Positions 1 through 7,965 of a stretch of DNA of 64,000 nucleotides are shown here, piece after piece. The notes under the pieces are model-generated. The model had not been told where the DNA came from. It saw only the letters and a list, made by a program, of their open reading frames with translations, and searched no databases. How positions within the stretch are numbered: the stretch's first letter is position 1; the number at the start of each line of letters is the position of its first letter. A program made the position numbers and the translations under genes. Origin of the DNA: Paraburkholderia franconis (GTDB lineage: Bacteria; Pseudomonadota; Gammaproteobacteria; Burkholderiales; Burkholderiaceae); contig NZ_WHNP01000017.1 of NCBI RefSeq assembly GCF_009362735.1, positions 92,936-156,935 of the forward strand, in the 5' to 3' direction.

Positions 1-1
1 G

Positions 2-214
2 AGAAAGGGCATCGATACGTTCCGCGCATTCGTCGAGCGCTGGTACACGGGCGAGTTGCAGGACATCATGTTCTATCGTGACCAGACGCCTTCGATCCGG
101 CGCATGATCAGCGCGGTGCTCGCAGGCTATGCATGGGACGAAACGAATCCTTATGTCGCGGACCCGGTTCGCAGATTGAACGCGCTGCATGAACTGTGCA
201 GGCAGCAGCCGTAA
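2..214 (+). CDS. C-terminal end of a probable FAD-dependent oxidoreductase (halogenase-like), 5' truncated by window
   Basis: An open frame enters from the left edge and ends with TAA at 212-214, giving the last 70 residues. The pattern FRAFVERWYTGELQD, then RRMISAVLAGYAWDETNPYV and a closing RRLNALHELC, resembles the C-terminus of tryptophan-halogenase-like NAD(P)/FAD-dependent oxidoreductases. This is recalled family knowledge, not a search result. The FAD-binding N-terminus lies outside the window, so the function cannot be confirmed. A perfect hairpin follows 8 nt after the stop codon and probably ends transcription. The gene is convergent with the minus-strand genes to its right. Confidence 0.5.
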   Translation, partial: RKGIDTFRAFVERWYTGELQDIMFYRDQTPSIRRMISAVLAGYAWDETNPYVADPVRRLNALHELCRQQP

Positions 215-222
215 ATGACGAA

Positions 223-249
223 GGGCGCTTCGTGAATCACGAAGCGCCC
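223..249. repeat. Palindromic hairpin, left copy of a 24-bp repeat flanking the hcp cassette
   Basis: A perfect 12-bp inverted repeat, GGGCGCTTCGTG / CACGAAGCGCCC, has a 3-nt centre (AAT). Its central 24 bases (224-247) are identical to 1829-1852. It lies between two convergent transcription units and can act as a terminator in both directions, although no strong T-tract follows on either side. The two copies bracket the lower-GC hcp cassette exactly. Confidence 0.8.
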
Positions 250-290
250 ACAGATTGAGGATAAGACCTGGTCATAGCCAATTTCGCGTG

Positions 291-869
291 CTAGTCCTGA
301 GTGTATAAGCTCTTGTAGATAACTTGCCCGAACATAAAGGCAAACCCGCGTGTATCTTGCAGACCTTCGTTCACTCCTCCCATCACCAATGCTGCCGGTG
401 CGCTGCGAATCGCGGTGCCGATCATCTCCGGCTTTACGATTCCCATGAGAAGGAGATCACGGTTTATGCCGAGAAGCATGAATGAACCAGTGCCACCTAA
501 CAGATACCCTGCCGCACCTTCCAGATAGATCGTTCCACCTTCGAGGCTTTTCGGATTCGCAAGGTCGGCGCCCTTGAACGAGTCCGTCAGGTACAGCCAA
601 CCCATGCTCGTAAAGTCAGTGGTGGAGCCTGACCCGCTCAGTTCATCGCCCTTGACGATCACTTTCGGAAGGGCAAGCCTTGGAATGCGAAGCAGCGTCG
701 ATAGTCCACCGGACCTGCCAATTCCAAACCCGCTGTAAAGATATTGGTGTGTTTGGCCTGATGGAGCATCGAGGGCGAACATGCCGTCTTCGGAATTAAA
801 GGCACCGAAGCCAATCCCGGCACCCGCGCTAGTATTAAATTGCCATTTGCTCTTTCGCAGAACTATCAT
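291..869 (-). CDS. Unrecognised glycine-rich protein, third gene of the orphan hcp cassette
   Basis: The 192-residue protein starts with MIVLRKSKWQFNTSAGAG. The ATG at 869-867 overlaps the TGA of the upstream DUF3592 gene (ATGA), so translation is probably coupled; an in-frame upstream extension is rejected for this reason. The protein is rich in Gly and Ser, with clusters such as SGFGIGRSGG and weakly hydrophobic stretches near GYLLGGTGSFMLLGI and APAALVMGG. There is no signal peptide and no cysteine. I do not recognise the family. Position behind hcp suggests a type VI secretion cargo, its partner or an immunity protein, but this is inference from context only. Base composition is visibly less GC-rich than in neighbouring genes. 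Confidence 0.65.
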   Translation of the reverse strand: MIVLRKSKWQFNTSAGAGIGFGAFNSEDGMFALDAPSGQTHQYLYSGFGIGRSGGLSTLLRIPRLALPKVIVKGDELSGSGSTTDFTSMGWLYLTDSFKGADLANPKSLEGGTIYLEGAAGYLLGGTGSFMLLGINRDLLLMGIVKPEMIGTAIRSAPAALVMGGVNEGLQDTRGFAFMFGQVIYKSLYTQD

Positions 870-1252
870 CGAAGGCCCTTTCTGAGTGCCTCCCCTCTCA
901 ACCCTGCATCGAGAAAACCGACTGCCAGAATCAACAGGAAAACTGAGGGAGTCCATAGATCGAGAACACTATCGATCATGGCTGAACCGTCTGGATCGTC
1001 CGGGCGATATCGAATCAGCACAGATTGACCAGCCGTGAAGGACCGTATCGTTCCAGTTAGCCGCTCATAGTGCCGCCCGTCCTTCGCATCGAAGGCGATC
1101 TGCGGGTGATGTCCCCCGGAGTTCAGGCGGATAACCTCGCCAGTTGTCACGATCGATGACAGGCGAAAGTCAATAGTTGAGTAAATGGAAAACGCTGCTG
1201 CAACGGAGGCACAAAGGCCAATCGCAAGCGCGAAATAGTTCGGACGCTTCAC
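866..1252 (-). CDS. DUF3592-like membrane protein, second gene of the hcp cassette
   Basis: This 128-residue protein has an N-terminal membrane segment (about residues 7-27), a roughly 70-residue polar middle part and a second hydrophobic segment (about 98-118). That is the usual DUF3592 arrangement of a beta-rich domain between two helices. The start is GTG at 1252-1250, overlapping the hcp stop as GTGA; its own stop overlaps the next ATG. The three genes therefore form one tightly coupled unit. The role is unknown. A membrane protein in an orphan hcp module could be an immunity protein for the downstream product, which is inference. Confidence 0.7.
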   Translation of the reverse strand: MKRPNYFALAIGLCASVAAAFSIYSTIDFRLSSIVTTGEVIRLNSGGHHPQIAFDAKDGRHYERLTGTIRSFTAGQSVLIRYRPDDPDGSAMIDSVLDLWTPSVFLLILAVGFLDAGLRGEALRKGLR

Positions 1253-1722
1253 CGTTCGAGGTTCTCTTTGATGTCAAAGGTGGCGGTGACAGTGCCTGCG
1301 CTTGCGCCGATGGCACTTTGCTGAACGTATTCCTGTTTGACGCGGGAAAAGGACAGGCCAACATGCTCGTAGAAACTTTCACCCAAAATGATCGGTTCCA
1401 CGGACGTGATAACCACATCGCCCATTGTTATCTTCAGAAAATCGAGAGGTACGCCGCCAGCCTTGCGCATAGACAGTACGACTCGGGGAATGTGCCTGCC
1501 GGTCAGGCGGTAGCGCATCAGGTTCGGACTTGCCCGGTCAATCTGATGTACAAATTCGAAATCGGCTATTGATGCTTTGCCCGCTCCGCCTCCCGAGCCG
1601 GACATCATGCTTGACTGCTGCGAAATCTTCCATCGCCAGCTTGACGCCTCTATCTCGCCGCGATGCGCGGCATCCTGTGATTCACCGCTGATGCCGTCAA
1701 TCTTGACAAACATATCTGCCAT
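1249..1722 (-). CDS. hcp: Hcp family type VI secretion tube protein (orphan)
   Basis: The 157-residue product begins MADMFVKIDGISGESQD and contains VSF-type strands such as FEFVHQIDRASPN, ITMGDVVITSV and GLSFSRVKQEYV, typical of the Hcp1 family. Hcp stacks as hexameric rings to form the T6SS inner tube and can carry small effectors in its lumen. No tss/tag structural gene lies nearby, so this is an orphan hcp, probably used with a T6SS encoded elsewhere. Two coupled downstream genes are candidate cargo and partner. The start codon sits in one arm of a 10-bp inverted repeat. The gene is less GC-rich than its surroundings, which fits horizontal gain. Confidence 0.9.
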   Translation of the reverse strand: MADMFVKIDGISGESQDAAHRGEIEASSWRWKISQQSSMMSGSGGGAGKASIADFEFVHQIDRASPNLMRYRLTGRHIPRVVLSMRKAGGVPLDFLKITMGDVVITSVEPIILGESFYEHVGLSFSRVKQEYVQQSAIGASAGTVTATFDIKENLER

Positions 1723-1751
1723 GTTTCATCGCCTAAATGTGGATGAAACAT
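1721..1751 (-). promoter_or_regulatory. Inverted repeat over the hcp start codon
   Basis: On the minus strand ATGTTTCATC (1751-1742) and GATGAAACAT (1730-1721) form a perfect 10-bp inverted repeat with an 11-nt loop. The A and T of the hcp start codon (1722-1720) are inside the downstream arm. The only Shine-Dalgarno-like AGG lies at the edge of the loop. The structure could control hcp translation as an RNA hairpin or serve as a DNA operator. Confidence 0.55.
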
Positions 1752-1828
1752 CGCTTCTAGCATAGCCTCGTTTCGCAGTTGCAAAACTCTGTCAAATAAT
1801 AAAGTATCCGAAGTATGGGCGATTCCAC

Positions 1829-1852
1829 GGCGCTTCGTGAATCACGAAGCGC
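1829..1852. repeat. Palindromic hairpin, right copy of the 24-bp repeat; likely original terminator
   Basis: The 24-bp palindrome is identical to 224-247. On the plus strand it is followed by GTTTT, giving a better intrinsic-terminator form than the left copy. It sits 36 bp beyond the guaD stop. An uninterrupted ancestor would have had one such hairpin between the oxidoreductase gene and guaD. Confidence 0.75.
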
Positions 1853-1888
1853 TGTTTTCACTTCAGCGATACGGCTCGCTGAAACTCG

Positions 1889-3226
1889 TTATGCCGCAAT
1901 GCGCGCGTTTCCCGCTGCATGCTGGCGGGCGTCGTCGCGCCGATGCACGCGCTGGCCCGCCGCATAGGTCTCGTACACGGCGCGGTCATCGCCGAGCAGC
2001 GCCAACGCGAACAGCAGTTCTTCGAGCGTTTCCGTGCGCGCCGTGCGCCGCGCGAGAAGCGGCGTTGCCTTCGGATCGAGCACGATGAAGTCCGCTTCCG
2101 ACTTCGGCCTGAGCGTGCCAATCCTGTCGCCGAGGTCGAGCGCTTCCGCTGCGCCCGCCGTCGCGAGCCAGAACATGCGCGTCGCCGTCAGATGATGGCC
2201 GCCCAGGCGCGCGACCTTGTGCGCCTCGTTCATCGTCTGCAGCATCGAGAACGATGTGCCGCCGCCGACGTCCGTCGCAAGCGCGATGGGCATCCGCGAT
2301 TCGGCCGCCTTGTCGAAATCGAACAGGCCGCTGCCGAGGAACAGGTTCGACGTCGGGCAGTGCGATGCGACCGTGCGCGTCTCGGCCATGCGGCGGCGGT
2401 CTTCGGCATCGAGATGGATGCAGTGTCCATAGACGGCGCGCGGGCGCAGCAGGCCGTAGTGATCGTACACATCGAGGTAGCTGCGATGGCCGGGGAAGAG
2501 GCTCGCGACCCACTTCACTTCGTCGTGGTTCTCCGCGACGTGGCTCTGGATGAACACATCGGGATGCAGCTTCGCGAGCGCGCCCGTCGCTTCGAGTTGC
2601 GCTTCCGTCGATGTCGGCGCGAAACGCGGCGTGAGCGCATACATCTGGCGCCCGTGGTTGTGCCAGCGCGCGATCAGTTCGGCGCTGTCGTCGTAGCCCG
2701 ATTGCGCAGTGTCGCGCAGAAACTCGGGACAGTTGCGATCCATCAGCACCTTGCCGCCGATCATCCGCACATTGCGCGCTTGCGCTGCCGTGAAGAGCGC
2801 GTCGGCTGACTGCTTGTGCACGGTGCAGTAGACGAGCGCCGTCGTCGTGCCGCAAGCGAGCAGTTCGTCGATGAAAAAACGCGCCGTGTCCTGCGCAACG
2901 GCGGGATCGCTGAAACCGCGCTCGGTCGGGAACGTGTACGTGTCGAGCCACGGCAACAGCCCCGGCGCCGGCGACGCGATCATGTCCGTCTGCGGAAAGT
3001 GGATGTGCGTATCGATGAAACCGGGGACGATCAGCTTGTCGCGCATCTCGACCACTTGCGTTCCGGACGCAAGCTGTAACGCAACGGACGCATACGCGCC
3101 CGCCGCGACGACATGTCCGTCTTCGACGATTAGAAGCCCGTCTTCGTTGAAGATGGCTGCGTTGGACGATTGCGCAGGATCGCCGTTGAACGTCAGCAGT
3201 TGCGCGCGATAAGCCGTTTGAGTCAT
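1889..3226 (-). CDS. guaD: Guanine deaminase
   Basis: Hydrolyses guanine to xanthine and ammonia, feeding xanthine dehydrogenase. The 445-residue protein is an amidohydrolase: the metal-binding HxH is H74-I-H76 in FIDTHIHFPQT, followed by HVAENHDE, YGHCIHLD and ATDVGGGTS, which supply further zinc ligands and the catalytic Asp. Length matches the family. The chosen ATG at 3226 (MTQTAYRAQLLTF) fits the family start; an in-frame extension upstream is unlikely. It is the last gene of the minus-strand cluster xdhABC-add-guaD and follows the deaminase gene by only 28 nt, so co-transcription is likely. Confidence 0.93.
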   Translation of the reverse strand: MTQTAYRAQLLTFNGDPAQSSNAAIFNEDGLLIVEDGHVVAAGAYASVALQLASGTQVVEMRDKLIVPGFIDTHIHFPQTDMIASPAPGLLPWLDTYTFPTERGFSDPAVAQDTARFFIDELLACGTTTALVYCTVHKQSADALFTAAQARNVRMIGGKVLMDRNCPEFLRDTAQSGYDDSAELIARWHNHGRQMYALTPRFAPTSTEAQLEATGALAKLHPDVFIQSHVAENHDEVKWVASLFPGHRSYLDVYDHYGLLRPRAVYGHCIHLDAEDRRRMAETRTVASHCPTSNLFLGSGLFDFDKAAESRMPIALATDVGGGTSFSMLQTMNEAHKVARLGGHHLTATRMFWLATAGAAEALDLGDRIGTLRPKSEADFIVLDPKATPLLARRTARTETLEELLFALALLGDDRAVYETYAAGQRVHRRDDARQHAAGNARIAA

Positions 3227-3254
3227 GAGTGAAACCGTCTCCGAACTGTATGAA

Positions 3255-4295
3255 TCATGCTGATGCGCGCCAGTGCGCATCGAGTCTGGCGATCATCGCG
3301 TCGCGCTCCGCGGGCGTCACGAACGACGCCTCGAAGCCGTTGCGGATGATCGTGTACACCTCGTCGTCGCCGAGCTTGAGGGCTTCGATCGTCGCGAGAT
3401 AGTTCTCGTTGACGTAGCCGCCGAAGTAGGCGGGGTCGTCGGAATTCACGGTGACGGCGACGCCCTCATCGAGCAGTGCCTTCAGCGTGTGTTTGGTCAG
3501 GTCGTCGAACACGCACAGCTTCAGGTTCGACAGCGGGCATACGGTCAATGCGACGCGCGTGTCGGCAAGGCGCGCGACGAGCGCCGGGTCTTCGATGCTG
3601 CGCACGCCGTGATCGACGCGGTCCACCTTGAGCAGATCGAGCGCTTCGTAGATGTACGACGGCGGGCCTTCTTCGCCTGCGTGCGCGACGAGCTTCAGCC
3701 CTTTGGCGCGCGCCTTCGCGAACACGCGCTCGAACTTCGACGGCGGATGTCCGTGCTCCGACGAATCGAGACCGACGCCGATCAGCCTGTGCTCGTACTG
3801 ATCGAACAAGGGCAGCGCGGCGTCGAACGTCGCGAGCGCATCGTCCTCGGACAGATGGCGCAGGAAGCACAGGATCAGCTTGCTCGTAAGGCCGCGCTGT
3901 TCGGCTTCGGCGAGCGCGCGCTCGATGCCCGCGACGACGGTCGCAATCGGCACGCCGCGCTCGGTGTGCGTCTGCGGATCGAAGAAGATTTCCGTGTGCA
4001 CGACGTTGTCCGCGAGCGCGCGCTCGACGTAGGCCATCGTCATGTCGTAGAAGTCCTCTTCCTTCAGCAGCACGCTGGCGCCCGCATAGTAGATGTCGAG
4101 GAACGATTGCAGATCGGTGAACGCATACGCGGCGCGCAGCGCTTCGATCGAGTCGTATGCGAGCTTCACGCCGTTGCGTTCGGCGAGCCTGAAGATCAGC
4201 TCCGGTTCGAGCGAGCCTTCGATATGAATGTGCAGCTCGGCCTTCGGCGCGTCCTTCGTCTTTTGCGCCAGCGGAGAAAGTGTGGTTGTCGTCAT
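3255..4295 (-). CDS. Adenine deaminase of the adenosine-deaminase superfamily (usually labelled adenosine deaminase)
   Basis: The 346-residue enzyme has the superfamily metal site: H22-x-H24 in ELHIHIEGSLEP, H205 and E208 in VAHAGEEGPPSYI, and D286-D287 in VNSDDPAYFGGY. The HAGEEGP form and SDDPAYFGGY are, as I recall, typical of the adenine-deaminase subgroup (yeast Aah1, Pseudomonas PA0148) rather than true adenosine deaminases. Its place beside guaD and xdhABC also fits a free-base deaminase giving hypoxanthine. The ATG at 4295 was chosen because the family motif begins about 20 residues later. Activity on adenine rather than adenosine is inference. Confidence 0.85.
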   Translation of the reverse strand: MTTTTLSPLAQKTKDAPKAELHIHIEGSLEPELIFRLAERNGVKLAYDSIEALRAAYAFTDLQSFLDIYYAGASVLLKEEDFYDMTMAYVERALADNVVHTEIFFDPQTHTERGVPIATVVAGIERALAEAEQRGLTSKLILCFLRHLSEDDALATFDAALPLFDQYEHRLIGVGLDSSEHGHPPSKFERVFAKARAKGLKLVAHAGEEGPPSYIYEALDLLKVDRVDHGVRSIEDPALVARLADTRVALTVCPLSNLKLCVFDDLTKHTLKALLDEGVAVTVNSDDPAYFGGYVNENYLATIEALKLGDDEVYTIIRNGFEASFVTPAERDAMIARLDAHWRASA

Positions 4296-4421
4296 GGTCG
4301 GTCGATGATTCGAGTTATCGATGAAAAGCTGCAACGCCCGATGGCTGGTGAGGCGTCGCGATTCGCAAATGTCTTCAATGCTTGCCGCGTTCGTTGCCGT
4401 GCTCGCTTGCGCTCGTCGTAT

Positions 4422-5435
4422 TCAGGCTGTCGTTTGTGCCGCGCGCGCCGCATTGGCCTCGACGGCTTGCAGCAGTTGCGCCGCCGCTGAAATCGCGATG
4501 ATTTCCGGCGACTTGTCGACGATGCCGTCCACGCCGAGCGGGCACTTCATCCGCGCGACGAGCGCAGGATCGAAGCCGCGCGCGGCGAGCCGGTGCTCGA
4601 ACTGCTTGCGCTTCGTGTGCGAGCCGATCATGCCGAAGAACGCGAAGTCGCCGCGCCGCAGGATGCGCTCGGCGAGATCGAGGTCGCGTGCATGGTTGTG
4701 CGTCATCACGATGAAGTACGTGTTGGGCGCGGCCTTGTCGACGGCTTCGTCGGGCGCGTCGTTCGCGTCGATGACCACGTTCGGTGCGCCGAGCGTTTCG
4801 GGCGGCGGGAATTGCGCGTCGCGCTCGTCGACCCAGCGCACATGGCAGGGTAGCGTCGCGAGCACGCGCACGAGCGCCGCGCCCACGTGCCCCGCGCCGA
4901 ACAGCACGACGGGGAAATCGCGCGGCGCGATGGTTTCGGTGAGCAGCGCGCTGCTGTCGTCGAAACCCGCGCCGTCCCACAGCAGGCAATCGGCGCTTTC
5001 GACGCCCGGTTCCGGATCGGACAGCATCACGGCATCGGCAGCGGGCCCGAATGATACGCTACGCACCACCGATTGGCCCGCCGCGACGCGCTTCGCCAGT
5101 GACGTGACCCAGCCCAGGTCGCCGATATCGAGCCGCTCGAACGCGAGCACGACCGCGCCGCCGCAGCACTGGCCGAGGCTCGGGCCGAGCGCGAAACGCT
5201 CGAGCCGCCGCATGTTCGGCGTGCGCATGCCGTCGCGCAGCACCTGGCGCGCGCCTTCGATCGCTTTCCATTCGAGGTGCCCGCCGCCGATCGTGTGACG
5301 CGCCGAATCGCGCGTGACGATCATCTTCGTGCCGGCGTCGCGCGGCGCCGAGCCTTCGGCGCGGGCGACCGTCACGAGCACGACGGCGTCGCCGTGCGCG
5401 AGCAGTTGTTGCAGATCGGTGAGCCAGGCGTGCAT
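4422..5435 (-). CDS. xdhC: Xanthine dehydrogenase accessory protein XdhC
   Basis: Binds molybdenum cofactor and inserts its sulfurated form into XdhB. The 337-residue product has the XdhC N-terminal domain (VTVARAEGSAPRDAGTKM, HTIGGGHLEW) and a C-terminal Rossmann fold starting at PVVLFGAGHVGAALVRVL. The first of two possible ATGs (5450) is less likely because GGAG lies 9 nt before the ATG at 5435. It follows xdhB by 100 nt in the same direction. The C-terminus is Ala/Gln-rich and variable. Confidence 0.92.
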   Translation of the reverse strand: MHAWLTDLQQLLAHGDAVVLVTVARAEGSAPRDAGTKMIVTRDSARHTIGGGHLEWKAIEGARQVLRDGMRTPNMRRLERFALGPSLGQCCGGAVVLAFERLDIGDLGWVTSLAKRVAAGQSVVRSVSFGPAADAVMLSDPEPGVESADCLLWDGAGFDDSSALLTETIAPRDFPVVLFGAGHVGAALVRVLATLPCHVRWVDERDAQFPPPETLGAPNVVIDANDAPDEAVDKAAPNTYFIVMTHNHARDLDLAERILRRGDFAFFGMIGSHTKRKQFEHRLAARGFDPALVARMKCPLGVDGIVDKSPEIIAISAAAQLLQAVEANAARAAQTTA

Positions 5436-5535
5436 CCGGCAGTTCTCCATGCAAGGCGCGCGGGATGGCCGCGCAGCCAGTTGATTTCGTGCGCCTCGCG
5501 GTCGTGCCGCGCGGCGCTTTTTTCCGGCGTGTTCG

Positions 5536-7965
5536 CTATGCCGTCGTGCCCGCGCCGGCGGGCGCGGTCTCCGGTGACTTTGGACTGGCCGTCGTGGCGA
5601 CCGTTGCAGCGGGCTTCAGCGCATCGATCGCATCGAGAATCGCCTCGGGCGTCGCGGGCGCGCGCAACGCGGGCGCATGCGCGGCATCGGGCGCTGTCGC
5701 GGCGACGGCATCGCGGATCGCGAGAAACACCGAGAATGGCAGCAGCAGCGGCGGCTCGCCGACGGCCTTCGAGCGGAACACGGTCGGCTCGGCGTTCACG
5801 TTGCGGTACAGCTTCACGTTGAAGGCGGCGGGCGTATCGCTGACGGCGGGAATCTTGTACGTCGACGGCGCGTGCGTCATCAAGCGGCCATCGCGATTCC
5901 ACCAGAGCTCTTCCGTCGTGAGCCAGCCCATGCCCTGAATGAAAGCGCCTTCGACCTGGCCGAGATCGATGCCCGGGTTGATCGACTGGCCGGCGTCGTG
6001 CAACGCGTCGACGCGCACGAGCTTCCACTCGCCCGTCAGCGTGTCGATCACGACTTCGGAGACGGCCGCGCCGTACGCGAAGTAGTAGAACGGATGGCCC
6101 GTCAGCGTCTTCGCGTCCCAATGCACTTTGGGCGTCGCATAGAAGCCGTCGGACCACAACTGGACGCGCGCGAGATACGCGGCGCCGACCAGCTGCTCGA
6201 ATGGAATCGATGCGCCGTTCGCCTGCACGGCGCCGTTCGCGAACGTCGCGTCTTCCGCGCTGCCGCCGAGTTCTTTCGCGGCCAGCGCGGCAAGCCTTTT
6301 GCGGATCGTGCGCGCGGCTGCCTCGGCGGCCTTGCCGTTCAGGTCGCTGCCCGTCGATGCAGCGGTGGCCGACGTGTTCGCCACTTTCGACGTATCGGCA
6401 GCCGTCACGCGCACGCGCGCAATCGGCAGGCCGAATTCGTTCGCGACGACTTGCGCGACCTTCGTGTTGAGGCCCTGGCCCATTTCGGTGCCGCCGTGAT
6501 TCACGAGCACCGAGCCGTCCTTGTAGACATGCACGAGCGCGCCCGCCTGATTCAGAAACGGCACGTTGAACGAGATGCCGAACTTCACGGGCGTATAGGC
6601 GATGCCGCGCTTGAGAACAGGACTCGTCGCGTTGAACGCGGCGATCGCGTCGCGTCTCGCGTGGTAATCGCTCGATTCGATGAGTTCATCCGTCAGCGGC
6701 GCGATGATGTTGTCCTCGACGGTCTGGCCATACGGCGTGACGTTGCGCTCGCCGATGCCGTAGAAATTCGCACGGCGCACTTCCAGCGGATCGCGCTTCA
6801 GTTCGCGCGCGATGCCGTCCATCATCACTTCCATCACGAGCGCGCCCTGCGGCCCGCCGAAGCCGCGAAACGCGGTGTTCGACTGCGTGTTCGTCTTGCA
6901 GGGCAGCGCGACGATCTCGACGTCGGGCAGGTAATACGCGTTGTCGAAGTGGCAGACGGCGCGCGTCGCGACGGCACCGGAAAGATCCGCCGAAAAGCCC
7001 GCGCGCAGCGCGATCTCGACGTGCGCGCCGAGAATGCGGCCGTCGTCGTCGAAGCCGGCTTCATACTCGTAGACGGCGTCGTGACGCTTGCCGGTGATCA
7101 TGAAGTCGTCGTCGCGATCGGCGCGCAGCTTGATCGGGCGGCGCAGCCGATGCGCGGCGAGCGATGCCGCGCACGCAAAGAGCGCCGACTGCGATTCCTT
7201 GCCGCCGAAGCCGCCGCCCATCCGACGGCATTCGCACACGACGTTGTGCGTCGGCCAGCCGAGCATGTGCGCGACGACCTGCTGCATCTCGCTCGGATGC
7301 TGCGTCGAGCTATAGACGAGCATGCCGTCCATTTCCTTCGGCACGGCATACGCGACCTGGCCTTCCAGATAGAACTGCTCCTGGCCGCCGACTTCGAACG
7401 TGCCCACGATCCTATGCGGTGCACTGGCGATTTTGTCGGCGGGCGCGCCGCGCTTCAGATGCAACGGTGGCAGCACGTACTGCTTCTTCGCCTTCGCTTC
7501 CGTCGCGGTGAGCACGGCTTCGAGCGGCTCATAGCGCACGACGTCGTCGCTCTTCGCGAGCGCCGCCGCGCGCCGCGCGAGTTCATGGCTTTGCGCGACG
7601 ACGATGAAGGCGGGCTGCCCGAGATACAGCACTTCGCCGTCCGCGAGAATCGGATCGTCGTGCAGCACGGGGCCGCAGTTGTTCTCGCCGGGGATGTCGT
7701 CGGCCGTCAGCACGGCGACGACGCCGGGCGCCGCGCGCACGGCTTCGAGATCGAGCGACACGATGCGCGCATGCGCGTGCCGCGACAGGCCGAGCGCCGC
7801 GTGCAGCGTCTGCTGGAGCTCGGGGATGTCGTCGGTGTAGGTCGCTTCGCCGCTCACGTGCAGCGTCGCCGATTCATGCGGCAGCGGCACGCCGATTGCG
7901 GCTTGCGCCGCCTGATCTTCGGCTGGCGCGGCCTGATGAGTGAAGGCATCCGTCTGCTTGTTCAT
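5536..7965 (-). CDS. xdhB: Xanthine dehydrogenase molybdenum-binding (large) subunit
   Basis: The 809-residue molybdopterin subunit oxidises hypoxanthine to xanthine and xanthine to urate together with XdhA. It shows GVPLPHESATLHVSGEATYTDD at the start, the molybdopterin-loop motifs MGGGFGGKESQ and AFRGFGGPQGA, and KAVGEPPLLL near the C-terminus, whose Glu corresponds to the catalytic base. The last 35 or so residues form an Ala/Thr/Pro-rich tail beyond the usual end. The ATG at 7965-7963 overlaps the xdhA stop (ATGA). A longer open frame upstream is a shadow of xdhA. Confidence 0.95.
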   Translation of the reverse strand: MNKQTDAFTHQAAPAEDQAAQAAIGVPLPHESATLHVSGEATYTDDIPELQQTLHAALGLSRHAHARIVSLDLEAVRAAPGVVAVLTADDIPGENNCGPVLHDDPILADGEVLYLGQPAFIVVAQSHELARRAAALAKSDDVVRYEPLEAVLTATEAKAKKQYVLPPLHLKRGAPADKIASAPHRIVGTFEVGGQEQFYLEGQVAYAVPKEMDGMLVYSSTQHPSEMQQVVAHMLGWPTHNVVCECRRMGGGFGGKESQSALFACAASLAAHRLRRPIKLRADRDDDFMITGKRHDAVYEYEAGFDDDGRILGAHVEIALRAGFSADLSGAVATRAVCHFDNAYYLPDVEIVALPCKTNTQSNTAFRGFGGPQGALVMEVMMDGIARELKRDPLEVRRANFYGIGERNVTPYGQTVEDNIIAPLTDELIESSDYHARRDAIAAFNATSPVLKRGIAYTPVKFGISFNVPFLNQAGALVHVYKDGSVLVNHGGTEMGQGLNTKVAQVVANEFGLPIARVRVTAADTSKVANTSATAASTGSDLNGKAAEAAARTIRKRLAALAAKELGGSAEDATFANGAVQANGASIPFEQLVGAAYLARVQLWSDGFYATPKVHWDAKTLTGHPFYYFAYGAAVSEVVIDTLTGEWKLVRVDALHDAGQSINPGIDLGQVEGAFIQGMGWLTTEELWWNRDGRLMTHAPSTYKIPAVSDTPAAFNVKLYRNVNAEPTVFRSKAVGEPPLLLPFSVFLAIRDAVAATAPDAAHAPALRAPATPEAILDAIDALKPAATVATTASPKSPETAPAGAGTTA

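Noticed and set aside
3273..4490. 405-codon open frame opposite the deaminase gene
   Set aside because: Arg/Val/Glu-rich antisense shadow typical of high-GC genomes; no motif.
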